64,000 nucleotides of DNA from Nesterenkonia alba DSM 19423 (GTDB lineage: Bacteria > Actinomycetota > Actinomycetes > Actinomycetales > Micrococcaceae): positions 1 through 64,000 of the forward strand of contig NZ_ATXP01000012.1 in the NCBI RefSeq assembly GCF_000421745.1. The letters are read 5' to 3'. Below are positions 50,698 through 60,400 of this stretch, in pieces. The translations under genes were made by a program, and so were the position numbers. Positions within the stretch are counted from its first letter, which is position 1. Each line of letters opens with the position of its first letter. Below the pieces are notes generated by a model. It did no database searches, had not been told where the DNA came from, and was given only the letters and a program-made list of their open reading frames with translations.

Positions 50698-52194
50698 TCA
50701 GCGGGCCCAGCGGATGGGGTTGCGGAGGCCGTGCCCTTCGACGTCGTCGGTGTGCTCCGGCAGCGAGTCCGCTGAGCCCGCCGCGACCCCGTACCGCTCG
50801 GCGAAGGCATCAACGTCCTGCACGCTGAGGGGCTCGGGCAACTCCCGATGCTCGCCAGCGGTTTTCATCGCCTCCTGGTAACGGAAAGCCCCGCCGGTGT
50901 CCGCCGGATAGGCCTGCTCGTCAATCCCGATCACCTCGCCGCGCTCCTGCGCATGCGCTCGGGCCAACTGACGCCAACGCTGCGGTTCCACCAGGCCAGG
51001 GGAGACCAGCCCGTGAGAGAACAGGCTGATGAGGATCTCCCGGTAGGGGGCACTGTTCTCCAAGTACTCCTGCAGTACCCGGAAGCTGGGTTCCATGTGG
51101 AAACGGTTCCAGAACGGCACCGACCCGGTCGCCAGTGTCCACCACGGGTCTAGGTGCGTGTACGTCTGGGCCAGGAGGCGATTGTCCTGCCAGCCGAGTC
51201 GGCGGTACCAGTCCCGGTACAGCTCGGCGAGGAACGCGGAGGCGTCCTGGGGCTCATTCTGGTGCAGCCGACGTCGTGCGTATCCGTGTTCGGTGGCGAA
51301 CGCGTCGATCTCCGCGCCGAGTGCAGGATCCCAGCCCCATTCGCCATCGGGCACCCGGCCGGTCGGGTCCGGGGCCTGCCAGCTCCGGTGCTCCGAACCT
51401 TGATCCTCAAGGAAGGCGGCGACCCGTTCGCTGCCGGTGGTGTACTCCTCCTCCGGCAGACCACCGAGACAACCGAACTGGAACCAACTGCGCTGCGCCG
51501 TCTCAGCGGACTGGGAGGTGTCAGTCACCCGCCAGGTGCGGGTGTTCTCTAGGGTGATGATGACCCCGCCGGGTGCCAGACGCCGGCGCAGAAAGTCCGC
51601 GTAGATCTCGCCCAGTTCCCGCCGCTTGAGCCGGAAGAACGCCGACTGCGCCATCATGGGGCGATCTTGGGCCGGATCGTGCATGTGATAGACGCTCACC
51701 CGCGGGTTATTGCGCGCGATCTGCTCGGCCGCCGGCGCCCAGGCCTCCATCGCGGAGGTGATCTCATCGGGGTGGGTTTCGCCATCGCGTACCGAGACCA
51801 ACGTGGTCTGAGGCAGATAGGGCACCCCCAGAGCTGCGGAGAGGAAGAACGCGGCACCGGAGACGGCGCCGACGACGACGGCAGGGTAGGTCGTCTCAGC
51901 AGAGATGGCGTCGTCGTACTCACCAATAACCCATGCATCGATCGCGTCGACATCGATCTCCGGGATGTGGCGCTGCGGCAGAGCCTCACTGCGGCCAGCC
52001 AGTTCAAAGGCCTTCTCCCGCACCCGGCGTGGCGGCAGGGTGGCGAGCTTCGCGAGCGTCTCCGAACTGGGGCCGGTGCCCATGGCCGGGTGTCCGCCAC
52101 CGGTGAGGAATCCGGAAACAGCCCGGACCGCGTTAATGGAGGATTCGAAGTCTGTGACCTGATGTGCGCCGGTCTTCTGCGCGTGGTGACCCAT
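50698..52194 (-). CDS. Uncharacterised 498-residue protein
   Basis: Soluble, about 498 residues. An N-terminal part contains IDAWVIGEYDDAISAETTYP and VVVGAVSGAAFFLSAALGVP, a strand-turn-helix like a nucleotide- or ester-binding fold; a middle block LRRRLAPGGVIITLENTRTW resembles a methyltransferase strand; the rest is Trp- and Glu-rich. I do not recognise the family. The ATG at 52194 has AGGAA upstream, better than the in-frame start at 52215. It lies beside purA and a 48-residue ORF on the same strand. Confidence 0.6.
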   Translation of the reverse strand: MGHHAQKTGAHQVTDFESSINAVRAVSGFLTGGGHPAMGTGPSSETLAKLATLPPRRVREKAFELAGRSEALPQRHIPEIDVDAIDAWVIGEYDDAISAETTYPAVVVGAVSGAAFFLSAALGVPYLPQTTLVSVRDGETHPDEITSAMEAWAPAAEQIARNNPRVSVYHMHDPAQDRPMMAQSAFFRLKRRELGEIYADFLRRRLAPGGVIITLENTRTWRVTDTSQSAETAQRSWFQFGCLGGLPEEEYTTGSERVAAFLEDQGSEHRSWQAPDPTGRVPDGEWGWDPALGAEIDAFATEHGYARRRLHQNEPQDASAFLAELYRDWYRRLGWQDNRLLAQTYTHLDPWWTLATGSVPFWNRFHMEPSFRVLQEYLENSAPYREILISLFSHGLVSPGLVEPQRWRQLARAHAQERGEVIGIDEQAYPADTGGAFRYQEAMKTAGEHRELPEPLSVQDVDAFAERYGVAAGSADSLPEHTDDVEGHGLRNPIRWAR

Positions 52195-52228
52195 AGTGTT
52201 CCTGTTCTGACCCATTCTGAGTGCCTGC

Positions 52229-52375
52229 TCACCCCCTGCGGCTTCCGGCCCACCGCAGCACCATCCGCAGCGCCTTGTAGGCGGCGATGAGCGCTAGGAC
52301 CTTCGGCATGCCGAACTTTGCCAGCACGCGGGCTTTCAGAGCGGTCGCGAGAATCTTCTTCAGTGCTGTACCCAT
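52229..52375 (-). CDS. Small cationic amphipathic protein (48 aa)
   Basis: Reads [20 protein letters not shown], then [20 protein letters not shown] and a basic RWAGSRRG end. Net strongly positive, one or two amphipathic helices. TAGGGT lies 9 nt before the ATG on the minus strand. It is upstream of the 498-residue gene and divergent from purA. It may be a membrane-binding small protein; no family is known to me. Confidence 0.45.
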   Translation of the reverse strand: MGTALKKILATALKARVLAKFGMPKVLALIAAYKALRMVLRWAGSRRG

Positions 52376-52494
52376 GTGGCGAACACCCTAGTCAGTGCGT
52401 CTCGATGTCGGCTGGATACCGGGTTGACGGTCTCTGCGTGCCGCGCGTTGGTAGACTCAATGCGGCCTACAGCACACCCCCGGAAGGACCATCC

Positions 52495-53781
52495 ATGCCC
52501 GCCATCGTCATCGTCGGCGCCCAGTGGGGCGATGAGGGAAAGGGCAAAGCCACAGACTTGCTTGGCTCCCGCGTGGACTACGTGGTCAAGCCCAACGGAG
52601 GTAATAACGCCGGGCACACCGTGGTGGTTGGCGGGGAGAAGTTCGAGCTCAAGCTGTTGCCGGCGGGGATCCTCTCACCGAATGCGACCCCGGTGATCGG
52701 TAACGGTGTGGTGGTCAACCTGGAAGCGCTCTTCCACGAGATCGAAGGGCTCCAGGCGCGCGGGGCGGATACCTCCAAGCTGCGGATCAGCGCGAATGCC
52801 CACCTGGTGGCTCCCTACCACCAGACCATGGATAAGGTGACTGAACGGTTCCTCGGCAAGCGGGCGATCGGCACGACCGGGCGGGGGATTGGCCCCACGT
52901 ATATGGACAAGGTGGGCCGGCTGGGCATCCGGGTGCAGGATATTTTCGATGAGTCCATCCTGCGGCAGAAGATCGAGGGAGCGCTGCGGCAGAAGAACGA
53001 GCTGCTGGTCAAGCTGTACAACCGCCGGGCGATCACCGTCGATGAGATCGCCGAGTACTTCCTGAGCTTCGCCGAGCAACTGCGCCCCATGGTGGTGGAC
53101 TCCACAATCCTGCTCAACGATGCGCTGGACCGCGGGGAAGTGGTGCTGATGGAGGGTGGACAGGCCACGTATCTCGACGTCGACCACGGCACCTACCCGT
53201 TTGTGACCTCGTCGAATCCCACGGCGGGGGGCGCTTCAGTGGGCTCGGGGATTGGGCCGACGCGGATTACCCGGTCCATTGGCATTATCAAGGCCTACAC
53301 CACGCGGGTCGGGGCCGGGCCGTTCCCCACGGAACTGTTCGACGAGTGGGGGGAGCGCCTGCAGACCGTGGGTGGAGAGTTCGGGGTGAACACGGGCCGG
53401 CCACGCCGCTGTGGATGGTACGACGCCGTCATGGCCCGGTATGCGACGCGGATCAACGGCTTCACCGATTACTTCCTGACAAAGTTGGACGTGCTGACCG
53501 GGATCGAGCGCATCCCGGTGTGCGTGGCCTATGACGTCGATGGTGTCCGGCACGACCAGATGCCCATGACGCAGACGGAGTTCCACCACGCCAAACCGGT
53601 GTTCGAGTACCTGCCGGGCTGGACAGAGGACATCTCCGGTGCCCGGAGCCTGGAGGATCTGCCGCCCAATGCGCGGAACTACGTGCTCACCTTGGAGCAG
53701 ATGTCGGGGACTCGGTTCTCCGCGGTGGGTGTTGGCCCTGGCCGCGACCAGGTCATCCAGATCCGCGACCTCATCGACTAA
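52495..53781 (+). CDS. purA: Adenylosuccinate synthetase
   Basis: 428 residues. The P-loop [26 protein letters not shown], the IMP-binding [37 protein letters not shown] and the GTP-site LTKLDVLTG are all present. It joins IMP and aspartate with GTP on the way to AMP. CGGAAGGACC precedes the ATG at 52495. The promoter box TAGACT at 52452 gives a leader of about 35 nt. Confidence 0.97.
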   Translation: MPAIVIVGAQWGDEGKGKATDLLGSRVDYVVKPNGGNNAGHTVVVGGEKFELKLLPAGILSPNATPVIGNGVVVNLEALFHEIEGLQARGADTSKLRISANAHLVAPYHQTMDKVTERFLGKRAIGTTGRGIGPTYMDKVGRLGIRVQDIFDESILRQKIEGALRQKNELLVKLYNRRAITVDEIAEYFLSFAEQLRPMVVDSTILLNDALDRGEVVLMEGGQATYLDVDHGTYPFVTSSNPTAGGASVGSGIGPTRITRSIGIIKAYTTRVGAGPFPTELFDEWGERLQTVGGEFGVNTGRPRRCGWYDAVMARYATRINGFTDYFLTKLDVLTGIERIPVCVAYDVDGVRHDQMPMTQTEFHHAKPVFEYLPGWTEDISGARSLEDLPPNARNYVLTLEQMSGTRFSAVGVGPGRDQVIQIRDLID

Positions 53782-53792
53782 ACCACCCAGTG

Positions 53793-54299
53793 ATGTCTCG
53801 ACACGTAGACTTCACGCCTCCGGAGGACCCCGGTTCGAGTAACCCGTCATACGACGCCGGGCCTAGCGCGATCTATGCGGGAGAGATTTGGCCGATTGAG
53901 CCCGAATGGGTGACGGCCAAAACAAGTCATCACATCTGGAAGGGGCACAAGGACCGTTCCGGGGATCTCAAGGGTGGCCATCGTCCGGGAGTAAATTACC
54001 CAGGGAAAACGACTTTTCCAGCGGGGATGACGCCGCGGGACATCATTTGTGCCACTCTCGCCGTTCGTGAAAATCCCCAGTACGTGGTGCATCGACGAGT
54101 TGGTACCAGGTTGCGTGGGGAGACTCAGGGTTTTTGGCTCGAAGTGCGGGTCAATCAGCGTCACCGCGTGACCACAGCATTTCCCCTGTACGGCCGAGAT
54201 GTCTGGGGTACTCCCTACTATGGCGGAAAATTAGTGCACATTGCGACACTTGAAGAGTACCGAACCTTTATCGACCCAGACTTCAAGATGGACTCGTGA
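53793..54299 (+). CDS. EndoU-type nuclease toxin
   Basis: 168 residues. The C-terminal ~125 residues match bacterial EndoU toxins: SHHIWKGHKDRSGDLKGGHR (catalytic His pair), FPAGMTPRDIICATLAVREN, EVRVNQRHRVTTAFPLYG (third site residues). Such domains cleave RNA and are normally the tips of large secreted toxins. Here only ~40 residues precede it, with no signal peptide or delivery domain, and no ribosome-binding site. A candidate immunity gene follows 19 nt later. Lower GC suggests transfer. GTG at 53790 is an alternative start. Confidence 0.7.
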   Translation: MSRHVDFTPPEDPGSSNPSYDAGPSAIYAGEIWPIEPEWVTAKTSHHIWKGHKDRSGDLKGGHRPGVNYPGKTTFPAGMTPRDIICATLAVRENPQYVVHRRVGTRLRGETQGFWLEVRVNQRHRVTTAFPLYGRDVWGTPYYGGKLVHIATLEEYRTFIDPDFKMDS

Positions 54300-54318
54300 G
54301 AGGCGTAAACTGCAAGAC

Positions 54319-54606
54319 ATGGACAACCGCAGCCAACTGCTTGAGGCGTTGCTGGTAGAGCATGGCCCCGCCTTGCCCCAAGACGTAGTTCGCAATACAA
54401 GGGGCGACATGCGTCGGCGTGAATACGTCAGTGCGGCTGTGGAGTTGTTCCCGGAACTAGCGGAAGCGCGCGTGAGGTTGAGTCAGGATCATTTGGCCCA
54501 GATCCAGAAGTGGTTCACGCAGGATGACTTCGAAGAAGAAGGATATCCAGAGGTCCAGGACTACGTTGACCGCCTTATTGCCCATGGGTTCAAAGCCGCG
54601 GCTTAA
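54319..54606 (+). CDS. Probable immunity protein for the EndoU toxin
   Basis: 95 residues, acidic and helical (MDNRSQLLEALLVEHGPALP; QIQKWFTQDDFEEEGYPEVQ). The size, charge and position just after the toxin gene fit an immunity protein; the family was not recognised. TAAACT ends 7 nt before the ATG, so it can be expressed independently, which would protect cells constantly. Confidence 0.5.
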   Translation: MDNRSQLLEALLVEHGPALPQDVVRNTRGDMRRREYVSAAVELFPELAEARVRLSQDHLAQIQKWFTQDDFEEEGYPEVQDYVDRLIAHGFKAAA

Positions 54607-54624
54607 CGCTCACCACGGTTCCGG

Positions 54625-55305
54625 CTATCGCTTGGCGAGTTGGAACATGATGAAGCCTGGCTCGGTGGTGAGCTGCTCGTAGATTTCCGGGTGAGTCTTC
54701 GCCATTGCCTTCACGGGCCGGGGCTCCACCAGACGTTCCACTATGAAGCCTGCTTCACTGAATTCATCCACCAGAGTTTGGAGAGGACGACGCCGGTAGC
54801 GCACCTTCAATCCGATGGACCACTCGTCGTCGATCATGGTGTCAGTGAAGTAACTACCCTCTAGGCGTGCCCAGTCCCACGAAGGGTGGTGAGTGGAGAG
54901 CACTAGCTTGCCGTCATCGGTGAGGACACGATGCAGTTCTCGCAGTGCCGGCACCGGATCTGGAAGGTAGTGGAGCACCAGCGCCATCAGAACTCGGTCA
55001 TAGGTGCCATCCTCGGCCCAATGCAAGGGTTCAGCTAGGTCATGCACCCGGAGTTCGGCAGTTTCGCCGAGCCGTTGGCGTGCTAACTGAAGAAGTTCCC
55101 CGCTGGCATCGAACCCCGTTAACTTAGCCCCCTGCGCAATGAGTTCACGCGCGTAGAGGCCAGAGCCGCAGCCGGCGTCGAGCACCCGTAACCCAGCGAC
55201 GTCGCCCAGCAGAGTGAGCAGGGCAGGCCGGTCATACAGTGCGTTGAAAGGCGAGACCTGGGCGTGGGCATCATAGGATTCGGCATGAGAGTCATAAAGG
55301 GCCAC
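54625..55305 (-). CDS. Class I SAM-dependent methyltransferase
   Basis: 226 residues. Motif I is LRVLDAGCGSGLYARELIAQ, motif II Asp in KLTGFDASGELL, motif III RVLMALVLHYLPDP and then DDGKLVLSTHHPSWD. It belongs to the UbiE/Coq5-like small-molecule group; substrate unknown. Convergent with the immunity gene and divergent from the TrpF-like gene. Confidence 0.88.
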   Translation of the reverse strand: MALYDSHAESYDAHAQVSPFNALYDRPALLTLLGDVAGLRVLDAGCGSGLYARELIAQGAKLTGFDASGELLQLARQRLGETAELRVHDLAEPLHWAEDGTYDRVLMALVLHYLPDPVPALRELHRVLTDDGKLVLSTHHPSWDWARLEGSYFTDTMIDDEWSIGLKVRYRRRPLQTLVDEFSEAGFIVERLVEPRPVKAMAKTHPEIYEQLTTEPGFIMFQLAKR

Positions 55306-55363
55306 CCGATGATTCTCCTATATGACCGATTCGCCGGACCACTGGCGCACCGAGGAGGAATGC

Positions 55364-56014
55364 ATGCGGCTATCGATCTGCGCCAACCAAAGTCCTGAGG
55401 ACATCCACGCCTGTGTGTCCGGTGGCGCCGACGCCGTCGGGGTGCTCATTCAGGTGCGCCATCTAGCCGAAGATGCCGTAGGGCTTGATACTGCCGCTGA
55501 GCTGCTGAAGCGAGTTCCGCCCTATGTAGGGCGGTATGCCGTCACTCATGCGGTCACTGCAGAGGAGGCGTTGGCAGGAGCCAACGCACTGGCCATCGAC
55601 ACACTGCAACTGCACGACGAGATCTCCCCTGAGGACGTCGCTACCATCCGCGCAGAACGCCCGGACCTGCGCCTCATCAAAGCAGTCCCGATTGCCGAGA
55701 CCGTGCCGGATACTTCGGTGTGGCATGAGCTCGTCGATGCGCTCATCGTGGATTCGGTAGACCCGAGTGCTGCCCGGATTGGTGGTACAGGACTGACGCA
55801 TAACTGGGATCTCTCCGCAGAGCTTGTCCGTCGCTGTCCGCTGCCGGTGATTCTCTCTGGGGGCTTGCGACCGGAGAACACGGCAGAAGCAGTGGCGGCA
55901 GTACAGCCGTGGTCGGTGAATGTGAACAGCGGGGTGGAAACCGGCGGTAAAAAATCGGCTCAGAAAGTCGCCGCCATGCTGAACCAGGCACGTCAGGCGA
56001 GCCGTGGCCACTGA
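55364..56014 (+). CDS. TrpF-like phosphoribosylanthranilate isomerase
   Basis: 216 residues. TIM barrel with TrpF signatures: LSICANQSPEDIHACVSGGA (catalytic Cys), the DTLQLHDEISPEDV strand, ADALIVDSVDP region (catalytic Asp), GGTGLTHNWDLS, ILSGGLRPENTAEAV and SVNVNSGVETGGKK. Actinobacteria usually use PriA for this step, and no trp genes are near, so this may be a paralogue with another aminoaldose-phosphate substrate. AGGAGG precedes the ATG at 55364. The next gene overlaps by 11 nt. Confidence 0.78.
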   Translation: MRLSICANQSPEDIHACVSGGADAVGVLIQVRHLAEDAVGLDTAAELLKRVPPYVGRYAVTHAVTAEEALAGANALAIDTLQLHDEISPEDVATIRAERPDLRLIKAVPIAETVPDTSVWHELVDALIVDSVDPSAARIGGTGLTHNWDLSAELVRRCPLPVILSGGLRPENTAEAVAAVQPWSVNVNSGVETGGKKSAQKVAAMLNQARQASRGH

Positions 56015-57353
56015 GACTGTTGCTGAGGTCGTCGAGACGGCTGTCTCTTCGGTAGGTTCACAGCGTCGGCGCCGGGAAGCCTGCGACTGGTTGGTGGAGC
56101 AACTGCGGGAGACCACAGACGGTGCCGCCGGTTGGGGCTGGGTGGCTGACGTGCCGCCGAATCCCCAAAACACTGCCGAAGTGGTCTGTGCCCTCACAAC
56201 GGCCGGGGAACCGATCCCTGAGCCGGAGAAGGTGCTGCGGCTGTTGGAGACGGATACCGCCGACGCCGACCACAAGCAAGATTGGTCATTCACGTCGGTG
56301 ATCGACATGGGGTGGCGGGTCAGGGCCCTGCAGTGCATGGATGAGGCCGGGCATATGCCAGAAGGTGCAACGTCCACTCGTGATTTGGCGGAAGAAGTTC
56401 GCGAGGCCAAACGTCCTTACGGGTGGTCTTTGACCAGAGAAGGGCCAGGTTCCTACTCCCCGTACGCCACGGCGGTAGCGGTGCGCGCACTGGCGGCCTA
56501 CCCCGAGACGCGGTCTTGTGCGGAGTTACGTGAAGGCATTGAACTGCTGACTCAGGAACTGGGTAAAGGCGACAGCGACGGCGCTAAATTGTCTGACCAA
56601 GCGCATGCTGTGGCGGCACTTTCGGATGCTCATGTCACTCGATTGCTGGCAGGTACCCAGCGGCGAGCCGTGCGCCGGGCTGTCACCAGGCTGCTGCACC
56701 GGTTGGACAAGGCCCCTGTGGTCGAAGAAGAGATGTTTTACCGGGAAGATGAACGCGACTACTGGCGTCATCTCACGTTGCCGCACGCACTGCTGGCGAT
56801 CCTCAACGCGGAACCGAAGTACTTACTGGAACCGGCGTTTCGGCGTGCTTTGAAACGACTGGTGGGAATGCAGGACCTCGACGGCGCCAACCGTGGTGGC
56901 TTCCGCACTTCCCCCGAGGGCTTCGTCACCAGTTATGCGACAACTGCGGCGGTAGAGGTCCTCTGCTTGGTGGACCGTGCCGCTCCGGACGTGGTGGATC
57001 CTGCCTACGTGCTGGACCTGGTGTGCGATGTGCGCGGGGAGCACCATGAGGATCCGCAGGAGATCGCCCATGTGGGACGCAAGCGTATGGTGCTGAACTC
57101 CACTGCAGCCTTCATTCAAGCAGTGACGGTCACGGTACTGTGCGCGGCACTGGCGCTGCTGATGTTCTTATTCGAAGAAGCGCTTCCCATGTGGGGAATG
57201 CGTATCGGCGCAGGGGCCGCTCTGGTGTTGGTGGTTGCTTCTTGGGCGGTCTACGTGATGACCTATCCGCGCACGAATAACCTCCGGGTGGCTCTTGGCG
57301 CCGGAACTGTCGTGACCGCGGTGGGGATCCCGTTGCTGGCCTGGTGGATATGA
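56004..57353 (+). CDS. Alpha/alpha-toroid protein with C-terminal membrane helices
   Basis: 449 residues. The first ~350 contain prenyltransferase/squalene-cyclase-like repeats: GWGWVADVPPNPQNTAEVVC, YGWSLTREGPGSYSPYATAV and GGFRTSPEGFVTSYATTAAV, each a Gly-aromatic turn followed by a Thr/Ala-rich helix. The cyclase DxDD motif is not seen. Three hydrophobic helices from about residue 370 anchor it. GTG start inside the TrpF-like gene end, so strictly coupled. Function unknown; the pairing is unusual. Confidence 0.6.
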   Translation: MATETVAEVVETAVSSVGSQRRRREACDWLVEQLRETTDGAAGWGWVADVPPNPQNTAEVVCALTTAGEPIPEPEKVLRLLETDTADADHKQDWSFTSVIDMGWRVRALQCMDEAGHMPEGATSTRDLAEEVREAKRPYGWSLTREGPGSYSPYATAVAVRALAAYPETRSCAELREGIELLTQELGKGDSDGAKLSDQAHAVAALSDAHVTRLLAGTQRRAVRRAVTRLLHRLDKAPVVEEEMFYREDERDYWRHLTLPHALLAILNAEPKYLLEPAFRRALKRLVGMQDLDGANRGGFRTSPEGFVTSYATTAAVEVLCLVDRAAPDVVDPAYVLDLVCDVRGEHHEDPQEIAHVGRKRMVLNSTAAFIQAVTVTVLCAALALLMFLFEEALPMWGMRIGAGAALVLVVASWAVYVMTYPRTNNLRVALGAGTVVTAVGIPLLAWWI

Positions 57354-57487
57354 ACACCGTGTAATATTGCACCTGGTAGTTGATACGAGGGCTGTGGTGA
57401 GTTAAGTGCTGGCGTCCCGGTGATTCGATACCGGATGCATATACTGGAACTGGATCTCCCCCCAGATATTGTTATAGGAGTCATATT

Positions 57488-60400
57488 GTGTGGTCTGTGC
57501 GGCCTGTCGTCGGACGTGAGAAGGAAATCTCGCAGATTCGCCGAGCCGCCGACCTCTCCACTCCTGGTCGCCCCCACTTTCTCTACGTAGAAGGTTTCGC
57601 CGGCGTCGGTAAGACCACCACGGTTCTGAAGGCCTTACATCCGTATACGGACCGCCGTGAATACTCCGTAGTTCTTGACCGCGACGCCGGCGCCTCACCT
57701 GGTGCCGCACTGCGCCGCTTCCTGCAGCGGCCGGGGGAGGATCTCAGCTCTTACAGCACAGACGATCTGGTCGCCCTGGCGGTGGAGCGGGCCAGCCAGC
57801 GCATCACCGAACCCAGCATCCTCACCGTGGCCAATGCCCAACGTTTGGATGCTGAATCCGCCCAGGCGGTGATTCGGGTGCTCTCCCTGATCCGGGGTCT
57901 TCCGCTGTTGGTGGTCTTCACCGGCCGGCCCAGCCCCTGCCCGGCGGTCACCCAGCTGGCTGGGTTTGCGCGCAACAGCCCGCAGGCGGCCTACATCGGC
58001 CTGGATCCGCTCACCCCCGTGGAGACACGGGAGCTGCTGGGCCACTACATCAACACGCCCATCAGCACAGAGGTGGCGGAGACGGTTCACGAGCACACCG
58101 CCGGCTACCCGTTGCTCATTCACGAAGTCGGTGAACACTTGGCTTCGGTCCCCATCGGGCGACGCCGGTTGGCTGATTCGTTGCGGATCCTGGGGTCGGG
58201 CCGGGCCTCTCAGCGGATCCACCGGGCCTTGGATGAGGTGCTCGCTCCAGCGTCCCCGACGACGATCCGCGCCTTGGAACTGCTTGCCGCCTCCGCGGAG
58301 TGCTCCTCAGAGTCGCTCTCCAAGCGGGAGATCGACGAAGCTCTCGGGGAGGCGACCGTGGAGTTCAGCGATCTGCTGGAGACCGGGCTCGCGGTGTGGG
58401 ATGAGACCCGGTTTGGCTACACCACCCGCAACCACGTGATTGCCCGGGCATTGCTGGATCGGACGAGTTCGCAGAACTACGCGGAGGTCCACTGGCGGCT
58501 CTCTGAGGTGCTGGACGAGGTCCGCTCCCTGCGCCACCAGGTGGCGGCAGTCCGCGCCTCTGCGCAGAGTGAGGATATCGACTGTCTCATCACTCGGCTG
58601 CGGGAGCAGGCGGAGAAGGCGCTGATGCGTGGCGACCTTGAGGATGCGTTCCAGTGGTTTCTTCGGGTGGCGCAGCTGCGTCCGGATGCTAAAGCATTAG
58701 AGGACATCCTGCACATTGGCGTGCCGTTGGGACACATGGACTGTTTGCCGCCGTTCGGGGCGGCGTTGCGCCGACTGGAGCCGGGTCCGTTGCGCCAGGG
58801 TGGTTTGGCTTTACTGGCGTTGGAGGAAAACGATCTCAGTGAGGCGATCGCCGCCGTCGAACGTCAACCCCGCTTTGATGTCACCGCCCAGGGTGCGCTG
58901 GTCTTCGCTCACGCGGTGGCGAACCTTTCGGCCCAGCTGGGGATCCAGGGGATTATTGGCCGTGCCGCCCAGGTGAAGATGCACACCTTGATGATGCTCT
59001 CAGCCATGGAGGAGAATCTCCGGCACAGGATCGCCTCCTATAGTGAGGATGACCCTCTGCCGGTGGAGGGTCTGGAGTGGGAGCGGGCCCATGCGGCCGG
59101 TCTGCGGGCGGTGATTGAGCTGTGGCAGGTGTTGGAGCACCGGGATCCGCAGATGATGCGCCGGGCGGTGGATGACATCTCCCTGGAGTTGAAGCGTTTG
59201 GAGCAGGTGCCGATCACTGAGATGTTCCAGGTGGGGTTGCGGGCTGGCCGGGGGACTCGGTTCCGTCAGATCAGTGACCCGGTCCGCGCGTATGAGGATC
59301 TCACTAAGGCCACGGAGACCGCTCAGGGTAGCCAGTTCCTCATCTACGCGCAGGCGCAGCTGGCTCATGTGCTCTTTACGGCTGGGTTCTGGCAGGAGGC
59401 GGAGGATGTCGCTGCCTACGCTGCAGGCCGTGCACTGGCGGCCCGGGAGGATGCTTCTGCGTTGATCGCCTACGCCACGTGGGCGATGGTGCCGCTGTGC
59501 CGCGGGGATTACGAGCAGGTCCAGCCGCTGATTGAGGAGCTGGAGGAGGCGCGCTCTAGTACTGGACCGATTTTGGCGGCGTCGTTGGAGTATTTGCACG
59601 CCTGGCGGGCGGTGATTGAGGCTGACCATGAGCTCACCGTGCAGCACCTGTTGAAGATGCGGGATACCTCCGGTGGCTGGTGGAACATCGGTATTGACCC
59701 CATGCTGCTGCTGGTCCGGGCGGCGCACTATGCGGGCTGGGGTTCGGCGATCCAGCCGCTGTACCGTGCGGTGACCTCGGGCGATTGCCCGGCTCGGGAT
59801 GAGTTCCAGTACGCGGTGACTAGCTATATGGAGGCGTTCCAAGCCTGGCAGGCCTATGACCCGGTGAAGGCTATGGGCCACTTTCTGAGGGTGTATGAGT
59901 GGTTGGATGCTCAGCCGCCGTTGCGTTCGGGGATGCAGACCTCAGAGTCGGGTGGCTACCGGATGCACAAGGCGTTCAATTTCTTGGATATGGCGGCGCT
60001 TCTCATTGCGTTTCCGGAGGAGTTGCGCCGGCACCGGGCCACGGCGATCGAGGGGCTGGAGTGGACGGCTTCGGTGTTCCGTAGTGTGAATGCTCAGGGG
60101 TTGATGCAGTTCGCGCTGGAGGAACTCTCTGCTTTGCGGCCGCGGCTGCACATGGGGCATGCCCCGAGTGCTCATGCACCCAATGGGAACTCGCAGGGGC
60201 AGTCGGCGGAGCCTCAGCACCCCACACCGGCTTTCCCTCCGCCGCGGAATGAGGACGACGACGCCGGCCCCAGTCCCATGGAGAAGCTTTCGGCCCGTGA
60301 GCGCCAGGTTGCCTTACTTGTTGCCGACGGCAATACGAACAAGGAGATCGCCGAGGAGCTCAATGTCTCGGTGCGGACAGTGGACTTCCACGTGAGTAAT

